Shown here one piece after another: positions 1 through 6,632 of a stretch of DNA of 10,071 nucleotides. Each line of letters starts with the position of its first letter. The stretch's first letter is position 1. Both the position numbers and the translations under genes were made by a program. The stretch is from Spirochaetales bacterium (GTDB lineage: Bacteria; Spirochaetota; Spirochaetia; JABEVK01): positions 1-10,071 of the forward strand of contig JABEVL010000096.1 of assembly GCA_013043995.1 (NCBI GenBank), written 5' to 3'. Below the pieces are notes generated by a model. The model was not told where the DNA came from. It saw only the letters and a program-made list of their open reading frames with translations, and made no database searches.

Positions 1-288
1 CGAACAGACCTTTTAAAGTCGCATCCCTTTGATCTCAGGTTCAGGGTCGCGGCGGATTACGCCGTCTTGTGTGCCTTGGTGAGCGAAGGAGAATGGGGTG
101 TCTACCGTCCGTTGCCGGTAGCCAAAACCCAGGACGAAGGATTTTCTTCGCGCAACTTTTTTCTGGGCTTGTCCGAAAAACGTCAGTTGAGCCGCAGGTA
201 TTTTCCTCGACAGCGTTGGCGCGCCGAGTCCTACTTTTTTCTTCTACGGATTTACATGACCCTGAAAACATTTTTTCATTCCCGCTGA
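1..288 (+). CDS. C-terminal fragment of a probable family 2 glycosyltransferase (5' end outside window)
   Basis: An open frame enters from the left edge and ends at TGA 286-288, leaving 95 residues. The stretch FDLRFRVAADYAVLCAL followed by a basic, aromatic tail resembles the end of WcaA-like GT2 transferases. There a 'fD..f.iaaDYd' segment near the acceptor site is followed by a few residues predicting a GGxS-like loop (here DEGFSSRN) and a helical tail. Such enzymes add one sugar from a nucleotide donor to a lipid-linked glycan at the cytoplasmic face of the inner membrane. The catalytic GT-A core with its DxD motif lies outside the window, so the family call rests on the tail alone. It stands 30 bases before the UDP-xylose synthase gene and on the same strand, which fits a glycan operon. 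The donor sugar cannot be inferred. Confidence 0.6.
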   Translation, partial: RTDLLKSHPFDLRFRVAADYAVLCALVSEGEWGVYRPLPVAKTQDEGFSSRNFFLGLSEKRQLSRRYFPRQRWRAESYFFLLRIYMTLKTFFHSR

Positions 289-318
289 AAGTTTTATCGG
301 ATCAACAAGGAGTTAAAG

Positions 319-1260
319 ATGCAAAAGAAAGCACTCGTGACCGGTGGTGCCGGTTTTTTAGGTTCGCATCTTTGTGAAAGGTTGCTGAACGAAGGTTACG
401 AGGTCATTTGTCTTGATAATTTTTTTACAGGACAAAAACGCAATATCGCCCACCTTCTTGGGAATCCCTACTTTGAAGTCGTTCGACACGATGTGACCTT
501 TCCGTACTACGCAGAAGTTGACGAAATTTACAATTTGGCGTGCCCGGCAAGTCCTGTGCACTACCAGTTTGACCCGGTGCAAACGACCAAAACAAGTGTC
601 CACGGGGCCATCAATATGTTGGGCCTGGCCAAAAGGACCAAAGCACGAATCATGCAAGCCTCGACCAGCGAAGTTTACGGGGACCCTGAAGTCCACCCGC
701 AGGTCGAGGGTTACTGGGGCAGGGTGAACCCGATAGGGATCCGAAGTTGCTACGATGAGGGTAAGCGTTGCGCCGAGACGCTCTTTTTTGACTACTACAG
801 GCAGCACCACGTCGATATCAAGGTTGTAAGAATTTTCAACACCTACGGCCCGCGTATGCACCCCAGTGACGGGCGTGTTGTCAGCAACTTTATTGTTCAG
901 GCCCTCAAGGGAGAAAACCTGACGATTTTTGGAGAAGGGCAGCAAACGCGGTCCTTCTGTTACGTTGATGACCTGATTGAAGGCTTTGTCCGGCTGATGA
1001 AAAGCCGGGAAGGTTTTCCTGGGCCCGTGAATATCGGCAACCCCGGCGAGTTCACCATGCTTGAGCTTGCTGAGAAAATCATCAAGTTGACAGGCTCCCG
1101 GTCAAAGCTGGTTTTCCATCCCTTGCCCCAGGACGACCCTAGGCAACGCAAACCCGATATTTCTTTGGCGCAAAGCGAATTGGGCTGGAACCCGACAATC
1201 GACCTTGAGGAAGGCTTAAGCCGTACCATTGAATACTTTCGTCAAGTTGGGCTCGAATGA
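319..1260 (+). CDS. uxs: UDP-glucuronate decarboxylase (UDP-xylose synthase), extended SDR family
   Basis: This 313-residue protein should oxidise and decarboxylate UDP-glucuronate with bound NAD+ and reduce the 4-keto intermediate to UDP-xylose in the cytoplasm. The N-terminal Rossmann motif is GGAGFLG (residues 9-15). The active-site stretch QASTSEVYGDP (113-123) carries the Thr/Ser and Glu118 typical of decarboxylating members. The YxxxK pair is Tyr145 and Lys149 in SCYDEGKR. NTYGPRMHPSDGRVVSNF (174-191) and the arginine-bearing DDPRQRKPDI segment (272-281) are hallmarks of UXS rather than of plain 4-epimerases. Length is normal for the soluble bacterial type. ATG 319 has AAGGAG at 307-312, six bases upstream. 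The gene overlaps the following GT61 gene by ATGA, so the two are probably translated together. Confusion with dTDP-glucose dehydratase is unlikely given the HPSDGRVVSNF signature. Confidence 0.95.
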   Translation: MQKKALVTGGAGFLGSHLCERLLNEGYEVICLDNFFTGQKRNIAHLLGNPYFEVVRHDVTFPYYAEVDEIYNLACPASPVHYQFDPVQTTKTSVHGAINMLGLAKRTKARIMQASTSEVYGDPEVHPQVEGYWGRVNPIGIRSCYDEGKRCAETLFFDYYRQHHVDIKVVRIFNTYGPRMHPSDGRVVSNFIVQALKGENLTIFGEGQQTRSFCYVDDLIEGFVRLMKSREGFPGPVNIGNPGEFTMLELAEKIIKLTGSRSKLVFHPLPQDDPRQRKPDISLAQSELGWNPTIDLEEGLSRTIEYFRQVGLE

Positions 1261-2285
1261 GCCTTTGGTCCTTGCCAGCAGAGAAGGTTTTTCGAAGTCT
1301 GCCGGTCAACTTGAACGAAAAAGATCGGGGCTTGTTTCAGCACGAACGGGAACGTTTTTTTGAACCCTTGCAGACCCTCACGGGGTCTTGGGATTTTACG
1401 CGCGAAGGGCTTTTGCTGAAGCCGAAAACCGGGAAAGTTGATTCGCGCTCTTTTCAAGCCGAAAGACCGGGAGGGCTTGCAAGTCTCAAACTTTTTTTAA
1501 AGGGAATTTTTTACCGCTGGACTCAGCCAAGAAAAAAGATCCAGCCCCTTCCTGGGCGGCAATTTCTCATTATAACCGACGAGTTCAGCAACGGCTATTT
1601 TCACTGGGTGACCGATGCTTTGCCCAAGCTTGCCTGGTTGATGGAGGAACTGGATCGGTTTGAGTTGCTTCTTCCAGCATTTACGCATCGCTTTTCCTAC
1701 ATGACAGAGAGCCTTGCAGCCTGGCCCCAGTTGCGCTGGCGCGTGGTGGAAGCGTCCTGCCGGACAGCGGTTACGGACGCGTTGCTTGTTCCTGCGCTTG
1801 CCCCGACGGGGAATTACCGCCCTGAAACTCTCAGAACCCTGGGCAAAACCTGGCGAACCAAGTTGGGTGTCGGGAAGCCGTTTCGGAAGGTCTACGTGAG
1901 TCGCGCCAAGGCCCCGTGGCGCAAGATTCGTAATGAAGCGGAGGTGGAAGCGCTGACGAGGAGTCTTGATTTCGAAACCGTGTTTTTAGAAGAGTTGAGC
2001 TTTGAAGCGCAAGCACGCCTCTTGGCAGAAACCCAAATTTTAGTTTCAAATCATGGCGCCGGCCTTACCAACATGCTGTTTCAACAACCCGGAAGCCGGG
2101 TGCTTGAAATTCGGCTTCGGGATGACGCCCACAATAACTGCTATTTTTCCCTGGCCTCGGCCGTGGAACTTGAATACGCCTACCTGTTGGCAGATCCCGC
2201 CGAGCCAAAAACAAAAAGCGTCCATACCGCGGATCTTTTAGTGGACGTGGAAGAGCTTGCATCCCTACTCAAGAAGTGGAGTTGA
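1257..2285 (+). CDS. GT61-family (DUF563) glycosyltransferase
   Basis: The 342-residue product matches the GT61/DUF563 pattern. NGYFHWVTDALPKL (112-125) is the conserved N..HW..D.LP.L block. YVSRAKAPWRKIRNE (213-227) is the 'yisR......R.i.Ne' block. SNHGAGLTNMLF (264-275) is the HGAGL.N..F block near the C-terminus. In this family these mark a GT-B type transferase; characterised members include plant xylosyl- and arabinosyltransferases and animal EOGT, while bacterial members are mostly uncharacterised. No signal peptide or membrane segment is evident, so a cytoplasmic or peripheral role is likely. ATG 1257 overlaps the uxs stop (ATGA) and has no good Shine-Dalgarno, which points to translational coupling. 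The pairing makes UDP-xylose a plausible donor, but this is inference from context. The first 100 residues show no motif I recognise. Confidence 0.88.
   Translation: MSLWSLPAEKVFRSLPVNLNEKDRGLFQHERERFFEPLQTLTGSWDFTREGLLLKPKTGKVDSRSFQAERPGGLASLKLFLKGIFYRWTQPRKKIQPLPGRQFLIITDEFSNGYFHWVTDALPKLAWLMEELDRFELLLPAFTHRFSYMTESLAAWPQLRWRVVEASCRTAVTDALLVPALAPTGNYRPETLRTLGKTWRTKLGVGKPFRKVYVSRAKAPWRKIRNEAEVEALTRSLDFETVFLEELSFEAQARLLAETQILVSNHGAGLTNMLFQQPGSRVLEIRLRDDAHNNCYFSLASAVELEYAYLLADPAEPKTKSVHTADLLVDVEELASLLKKWS
2276..2281 (+). promoter_or_regulatory. Ribosome binding site deciding the TTG start of the GT4 gene
   Basis: GTGGAG lies inside the last codons of the GT61 gene and eight bases before TTG 2290. 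It supports that non-ATG start over the TTG at 2257, which has no comparable match at the right distance. Confidence 0.6.
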
Positions 2286-2289
2286 GTCC

Positions 2290-3399
2290 TTGCCAAAAAT
2301 TCTTTTTGTGACAACCAGTTTTGAAAACGGCGCCATTCCAAATATTCTTTCAGACCTGGCCCCTTTTTTGAAAGCTGAAGGCTGGAACCTGGAGGCTCTG
2401 ACCCTGGAGCGCATACCTGAGGAACACGCTTCGGTCAAAAGGTGGAGAGGGCTCGGGTTGGCTTTGGGATCCTTGAACCAGAGTCCCCGTGAGACCTTGA
2501 AAACTCTGAAACCGTTACGCGACGCGATTCGGCAAGCGAGTCCCGATCTGATTCATACACATTTGGGCCGCGCAGATATCTATGTGCCGTGGGTCAAGGG
2601 TAAAACTCCCCAAGTATCCACCTTTCACAGTGTGCGCCGAAACTCAGGACGGCTCACCCAGCTGGGTTGGAAAGTGAGTGACGGGCTGGTGGCCCATCGC
2701 ACGGGAGTCAGTCAGGCGACTTTGGATAGTTTTTACTCGGATGGATTTCTCAGGTCTCCCCATTCGGTGATCTACAACCCGGTTGACGGAGAACGCCTTC
2801 GGCAAAACAGAACACGGGCGCAGGTTTTGGCCTGCTTCGGCTGGCAGGAACCTGTTCGGCTTTTGGCTGCGGTAGGCCGGCTTGTCCCGGTTAAGGGGCA
2901 TCGTGACCTTCTCACTGCTTTTGCCGAGTTAGCAGCGTCCGACCCGCAGCTTCGTCTTGTGATTGCAGGGGAGGGACCTTTGGAAGATCAGCTTCGCCAA
3001 CAAATTCGATCCCTTGGGCTAGAAGGGCAGGCTGTCCTATCAGGAGCCTGGGAAGGAGTCGCAGATTTGTATCACGCGGCGGAGCTTCTCGTGTTTCCCT
3101 CCCTATGGGAAGGACTTGGACTTGTCCCCCTCGAAGCCTTGTATTGCGGCTGTCCCGTGGCCTCGTCCCGATTGCCTGCGGTGCGGGAATTCCTGACGGA
3201 GGGCGTCACGGGAAACTTCTTTGAACCAGCAGACCCCAAGAGTCTGGTCCTTGCCGTCAGAAAGATCCTGGAAGATCCAAAAGGTTCAAGAGAAAGGGCG
3301 CAACGAGGAGCTCAAATGGTCCAGGAACGTTTCGCTCCAAGTAAAATTGCCAAGGAGTATGAACAGGTTTACAAGAGGGTTCTTGAAAACGGGCGTTAA
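2290..3399 (+). CDS. GT4-family glycosyltransferase (GT-B fold)
   Basis: The 369-residue protein has the two-Rossmann-domain layout of GT4 enzymes. The N-terminal half opens with PKILFVTTSFENGAIPNIL and contains the DLIHTHLGRAD segment (86-96), typical of the acceptor-side domain. The C-terminal donor-binding domain shows AVGRLVPVKGH (194-204), VIAGEGP (224-230) and the EX7E motif EGLGLVPLE with Glu274 and Glu282. The enzyme should be a retaining transferase adding a hexose, deoxyhexose or uronic acid to a lipid-linked chain; the donor cannot be read from the motifs. I chose TTG 2290 because it places the first beta strand at the N-terminus as in relatives and has GGAG at 2278-2281 eight bases upstream. 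An upstream in-frame TTG at 2257 would add 11 residues. The gene begins four bases after the GT61 stop, so it is part of the same transcription unit. Confidence 0.92.
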   Translation: MPKILFVTTSFENGAIPNILSDLAPFLKAEGWNLEALTLERIPEEHASVKRWRGLGLALGSLNQSPRETLKTLKPLRDAIRQASPDLIHTHLGRADIYVPWVKGKTPQVSTFHSVRRNSGRLTQLGWKVSDGLVAHRTGVSQATLDSFYSDGFLRSPHSVIYNPVDGERLRQNRTRAQVLACFGWQEPVRLLAAVGRLVPVKGHRDLLTAFAELAASDPQLRLVIAGEGPLEDQLRQQIRSLGLEGQAVLSGAWEGVADLYHAAELLVFPSLWEGLGLVPLEALYCGCPVASSRLPAVREFLTEGVTGNFFEPADPKSLVLAVRKILEDPKGSRERAQRGAQMVQERFAPSKIAKEYEQVYKRVLENGR

Positions 3400-3426
3400 G
3401 AAAGGAAACCAAGGAGTGGGAATAAA

Positions 3427-4542
3427 ATGACAAAGACAGCGTTAATCACAGGGATAACAGGGCAAGATGGAGCGTACTTGGCCGAATTTCTTTTAAAGAA
3501 GGGCTACGTGGTGCACGGCCTAAAACGCCGGGCCAGTTTGTTGAATACTGACCGCGTCGACCACCTTTACCAAGATCCTCACGATCAGGATATCCGGTTC
3601 AGGATGCACTACGGAGACTTAACCGACAGCACCAACCTGATCAGGATCGTGCAGGAAGTTCAACCCGATGAAATCTACAATCTTGCGGCCATGAGTCACG
3701 TGGCCGTGAGTTTTGAAACCCCTGAGTACACGGCCAACGCGGACGGCCTTGGTACGTTGCGTCTCCTGGAAGCCGTGAGAATCTTAAAACTCGAAAGCAA
3801 AACCCGAATCTACCAGGCTTCAACGAGCGAGCTTTACGGGAAGGTGCAAGAAACTCCACAAAAAGAGACAACTCCCTTTTACCCGCGGAGTCCGTACGCC
3901 GTGGCCAAACTCTACGCCTACTGGATCACCGTCAACTACCGCGAAGCTTACAATCTCTTTGCGTGCAACGGGATCCTTTTCAACCACGAAAGTCCCATTC
4001 GCGGTGAAACTTTTGTTACTCGGAAGATCACGCGTGCCGCAAGCAAAATTGCTTTGGGTATGCCCGGAAAACTTTACCTGGGGAACCTCGACAGCATGCG
4101 GGACTGGGGGCACGCCAAGGATTACGTCCGCATGATGTGGATGATCTTGCAGGCGGATCAGGCCGAGGACTGGGTGATCGCTACAGGGGTCACGACTTCG
4201 GTGCGTGATTTTGTCAAACTGGCTTTTTCCAAGGCGGGTATTGAAGTTGAGTTCCGGGGCAAGGGAGTGGATGAAAAAGGTTACGTTGTGGCCTGCCGCG
4301 ATCCAAAGTACCAAGTGGCCTTGGGTACAGAGGTGGTAGCCGTTGACCCGCGGTATTTCCGCCCGACCGAGGTTGACCTCCTCATCGGCGACGCCACGAA
4401 GGCCCGCGAAAAACTCGGCTGGGTCCACGAACACGATTTAAACAGCCTTGTGACAGACATGATGACAAGCGACCTGCATTTAATGAGCAAGGAGAGGTAC
4501 CTGAAAGAAGGCGGATACCGGGTGAACAATTATTATGAATAA
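3427..4542 (+). CDS. gmd: GDP-mannose 4,6-dehydratase
   Basis: The 371-residue enzyme converts GDP-D-mannose to GDP-4-keto-6-deoxy-D-mannose with bound NADP+, the first committed step to GDP-L-fucose. The cofactor motif is GITGQDG (9-15). The RR...N stretch KRRASLLNTDRVDHLY (33-48) is characteristic of Gmd. Catalytic residues are visible at Thr133 and Glu135 in ASTSELYG, and at Tyr157 and Lys161 in SPYAVAK. Each lies one position from the numbering of the E. coli enzyme. NHESPIRGETFVTRKI (186-201) and the RPTEVDLLIGD segment (312-322) are also diagnostic. Full length is normal. ATG 3427 has AAGGAG at 3411-3416. The stop overlaps the start of fcl by eight bases, as expected for consecutive pathway enzymes. 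Without fcl this product could lead to GDP-D-rhamnose or GDP-perosamine, but fcl directly follows. Confidence 0.97.
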   Translation: MTKTALITGITGQDGAYLAEFLLKKGYVVHGLKRRASLLNTDRVDHLYQDPHDQDIRFRMHYGDLTDSTNLIRIVQEVQPDEIYNLAAMSHVAVSFETPEYTANADGLGTLRLLEAVRILKLESKTRIYQASTSELYGKVQETPQKETTPFYPRSPYAVAKLYAYWITVNYREAYNLFACNGILFNHESPIRGETFVTRKITRAASKIALGMPGKLYLGNLDSMRDWGHAKDYVRMMWMILQADQAEDWVIATGVTTSVRDFVKLAFSKAGIEVEFRGKGVDEKGYVVACRDPKYQVALGTEVVAVDPRYFRPTEVDLLIGDATKAREKLGWVHEHDLNSLVTDMMTSDLHLMSKERYLKEGGYRVNNYYE

Positions 4543-5479
4543 ACAAATCAAAATTTTTCTGGCGGGTCACAGGGGTCTTGTGGGCTCGGCAATCCTGAAA
4601 CGCTTGGAGGCGGAAGGCTACACCAACCTCCTCTTACGGACACATGCCCAGTTGGATTTGACCCGACAAGCCGAAGTCGAGGCTTTCTTTGAGAAGGAAA
4701 GGCCCGAAATGGTTGTACTGGCGGCAGCCAAAGTTGGGGGCATTGTCGCGAACTCGACCTACCCTGCGGATTTTCTTTTTGAGAATTTGGCCATAGCCCA
4801 AAATGTGATTCACAGCGCTTATTTGACGGGCGTGAAAAAACTGATCAACCTGGGTTCCAGCTGTATCTACCCCCGAATGGCACCGCAACCTTTAAAAGAA
4901 GAATATCTTTTGACGGGCCCGCTTGAAGTAACCAACGAAGCCTACGCCGTGGCCAAAATTGCTGCTATCCGTCTGTGCAAGCATTTTAACGACCAGTACG
5001 GGACAAACTTCATCAGCGCGATGCCAACCAACTTGTACGGTCCCGGCGACAACTACGACCTCAAGAATAGTCATGTTCTGCCGGCCATGATTCGAAAGTT
5101 TCACGAGGGGAAGGTGGGGGGCGAACCTGTGGTGCTTTGGGGCGACGGGTCGCCGTTGAGGGAGTTTCTTTACAGTGAAGACCTTGCCGACGCGGTGGTC
5201 TTTCTCTTAGAGAACAAAAATTACTCAGAGATCGGTGAATTCATCAACGTCGGTTCCGGGAAAGAGATTTCGATCCGAGACTTGGCCGGACTCGTGAGCC
5301 GGGTTGTGGGTTACACGGGAAAAGTTCAGTGGGACACCAGTAAGCCTAACGGGACTCCGCGTAAGCTCATGGACTCACAAAGACTGTTTAACTTGGGGTG
5401 GACCCCGCATGTCGATCTTGAAGAAGGTTTGAAGCGGGTTTATCAAGACTTTTTGAAGCTTGAAAAGAGTCAAAAGTAG
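4535..5479 (+). CDS. fcl: GDP-L-fucose synthase (GDP-4-keto-6-deoxymannose 3,5-epimerase/4-reductase)
   Basis: The 314-residue enzyme epimerises C3 and C5 of the Gmd product and reduces C4 with NADPH, giving GDP-L-fucose in the cytoplasm. The nucleotide motif is GHRGLVG (11-17). The catalytic set known from E. coli Fcl is present, shifted by one: Ser108 and Cys110 in LGSSCIYP, Tyr137 and Lys141 in AYAVAK, and His180 in SHVLPA. AAAKVGGI (63-70) and PTNLYGPGDNYD (164-175) are family signatures. Length is typical (about 310-320). ATG 4535 lies within the last codons of gmd. It has only a weak Shine-Dalgarno (GGTG near 4521), so coupling to gmd translation is likely. Together with gmd and manC it completes a mannose-1-phosphate to GDP-L-fucose route. 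Confidence 0.97.
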   Translation: MNKQIKIFLAGHRGLVGSAILKRLEAEGYTNLLLRTHAQLDLTRQAEVEAFFEKERPEMVVLAAAKVGGIVANSTYPADFLFENLAIAQNVIHSAYLTGVKKLINLGSSCIYPRMAPQPLKEEYLLTGPLEVTNEAYAVAKIAAIRLCKHFNDQYGTNFISAMPTNLYGPGDNYDLKNSHVLPAMIRKFHEGKVGGEPVVLWGDGSPLREFLYSEDLADAVVFLLENKNYSEIGEFINVGSGKEISIRDLAGLVSRVVGYTGKVQWDTSKPNGTPRKLMDSQRLFNLGWTPHVDLEEGLKRVYQDFLKLEKSQK

Positions 5480-5570
5480 GGGATGAGTTTTTGGTTTTTC
5501 AGTTCAGTTGGACGGTCTGCACGCGGACGGAATCAACGTCGATACTTGGGGGAAGGAAGCGAGGCTTTAA
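5480..5570 (+). other. Short intergenic gap with a coding-like frame ending at the next start codon
   Basis: The 91 bases between fcl and the 4-epimerase gene contain no promoter or terminator I can defend. One frame, open from 5487 to the TAA at 5568-5570, reads as plausible protein (it ends ADGINVDTWGKEARL), and the TAA abuts the ATG at 5571. That frame has no ATG and no good Shine-Dalgarno. An ATG at 5483 lies in another frame and would join it if one T of the run at 5494-5498 were missing. It may be a gene remnant or chance. The segment also supplies the downstream ribosome site (GGAAGGAAG 5551-5559 and GAGG 5561-5564). Confidence 0.25.
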
Positions 5571-6632
5571 ATGAAGGTATTAGTCACAGGCGCCGCGGGT
5601 TTTATCGGTTTTCACGTGAGCCAGCGCCTGGTGGAGCGTGGCGACGAGGTTGTGGGTTTAGACATCCTGAATGACTACTACGAGGTTCAAGTTAAATATG
5701 GGCGGATGAGGTTGCTTGGAATCGACGCCCAGACTGTTTTGCAAAACCCCGGCAAGGTTGTTTCTGGAAAAAAGGAGCGCCTGAGCTTCGTTCAGCTCGA
5801 TTTGAACGACAAGGCGGGGATAGACTCCCTGTTCGAACGTGAAAAGTTTGACGCCGTCATCAACTTGGCCGCGCAGGCAGGCGTCCGGTACAGTTTAACC
5901 CGGCCCGACCTCTATTTAAGCAGCAATATTGCCGGCTTCCTGAACCTTCTTGAAGCCCTGCGCCGCTTTCCAGTCCAACATTTTGTTTATGCGTCGAGCT
6001 CGAGCGTGTACGGTTCAAATTCCCGTACGCCCTTCAGCACCCACGATAATGTGGATCACCCCGTGAGTCTTTACGCTGCCAGCAAAAAGTCGAACGAGCT
6101 GATGGCCCACACCTACAGTCATCTTTTTAAGATCCCAACTACGGGCCTGAGATTTTTCACAGTTTACGGTCCTTGGGGCAGGCCCGACATGGCTCTTTTT
6201 TTATTCACCAAGGCCATTCTTGCCGGCGAACCCATTCAAGTTTTTAATTACGGCGAAATGCGTCGCGATTTTACCTACATCGATGACATTGTCGAGGGAG
6301 TGGTTCGAGTTTTGGACCACGCACCGCAACCTCAACCCGAGCTTTATGGACAGAGCGATCCGGCAACTTCTCATGCTCCGTATAAAATCTACAACATCGG
6401 CAAGGGGGCACCCGTACGCCTGCTCGATTTTATTGAAGAACTCGAAAACCAGCTGGGTTTGAAGGCCCAAAAAAACTTTTTGCCCCTTCAACCTGGCGAT
6501 GTGCCTACTAGCCACGCTGATATTCATGATTTAGTCTCTGATCTCGGGTACAAGCCTTCCACCACGGTTTCTGAAGGGATTGCCAAGTTTCTCGAATGGT
6601 ATCAAGAGTTCTACGGGGAGGCTCAAAGTTGA
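5571..6632 (+). CDS. UDP-glucuronate 4-epimerase
   Basis: The 353-residue SDR enzyme should interconvert UDP-glucuronate and UDP-galacturonate using bound NAD+. It has GAAGFIG (7-13), YASSSSVYG (140-148) with the catalytic Ser, and Tyr168/Lys172 in LYAASKKSNELMAHTYSHLF. GLRFFTVYGPWGRPDMALF (192-210) and EMRRDFTYIDDIVEGV (229-244) are nearly invariant in UDP-glucuronate 4-epimerases of the LpsL/WbnF/GAE group. They separate it from UDP-glucose (GalE) epimerases. An extended loop after the second strand, around residues 40-70, is normal for this group. ATG 5571 follows GAGG at 5561-5564. The stop overlaps the TTG start of manC (TTGA). With uxs upstream, it gives the cluster two enzymes drawing on the same UDP-glucuronate pool, whose source (Ugd) is not in the window. 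Confidence 0.95.
   Translation: MKVLVTGAAGFIGFHVSQRLVERGDEVVGLDILNDYYEVQVKYGRMRLLGIDAQTVLQNPGKVVSGKKERLSFVQLDLNDKAGIDSLFEREKFDAVINLAAQAGVRYSLTRPDLYLSSNIAGFLNLLEALRRFPVQHFVYASSSSVYGSNSRTPFSTHDNVDHPVSLYAASKKSNELMAHTYSHLFKIPTTGLRFFTVYGPWGRPDMALFLFTKAILAGEPIQVFNYGEMRRDFTYIDDIVEGVVRVLDHAPQPQPELYGQSDPATSHAPYKIYNIGKGAPVRLLDFIEELENQLGLKAQKNFLPLQPGDVPTSHADIHDLVSDLGYKPSTTVSEGIAKFLEWYQEFYGEAQS
6615..6621 (+). promoter_or_regulatory. Ribosome binding site deciding the TTG start of manC
   Basis: GGGGAGG lies seven bases before TTG 6629, inside the end of the 4-epimerase gene. It is one of the strongest matches to the anti-Shine-Dalgarno in the window and argues for this start rather than the in-frame ATG at 6596. 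Confidence 0.7.

Noticed and set aside
67..377. Alternative short frames in the first 380 bases, including one running into uxs
   Set aside because: They are out of frame with the glycosyltransferase tail and with uxs, and show no coding character or domain.
358..945. 195-codon open frame on the minus strand opposite uxs
   Set aside because: It lies wholly inside a gene with unmistakable UXS motifs, has no recognisable domain, and reflects codon bias of the real gene.
3820..4434. 204-codon open frame on the minus strand opposite gmd
   Set aside because: Antisense to a well-conserved gmd with all catalytic residues; no family resemblance and no supported ribosome site or context.
5483..5674. 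63-codon frame starting with ATG just after fcl
   Set aside because: It runs 100 bases into the 4-epimerase gene in another frame and gives an arginine/glycine-rich sequence with no family resemblance. Only its first codons could matter, in the remnant idea noted above.
6596..6628. Upstream ATG start for manC adding 11 residues
   Set aside because: The extension does not resemble ManC N-termini, which begin directly at the LILCGG strand, and TTG 6629 has the better ribosome site.
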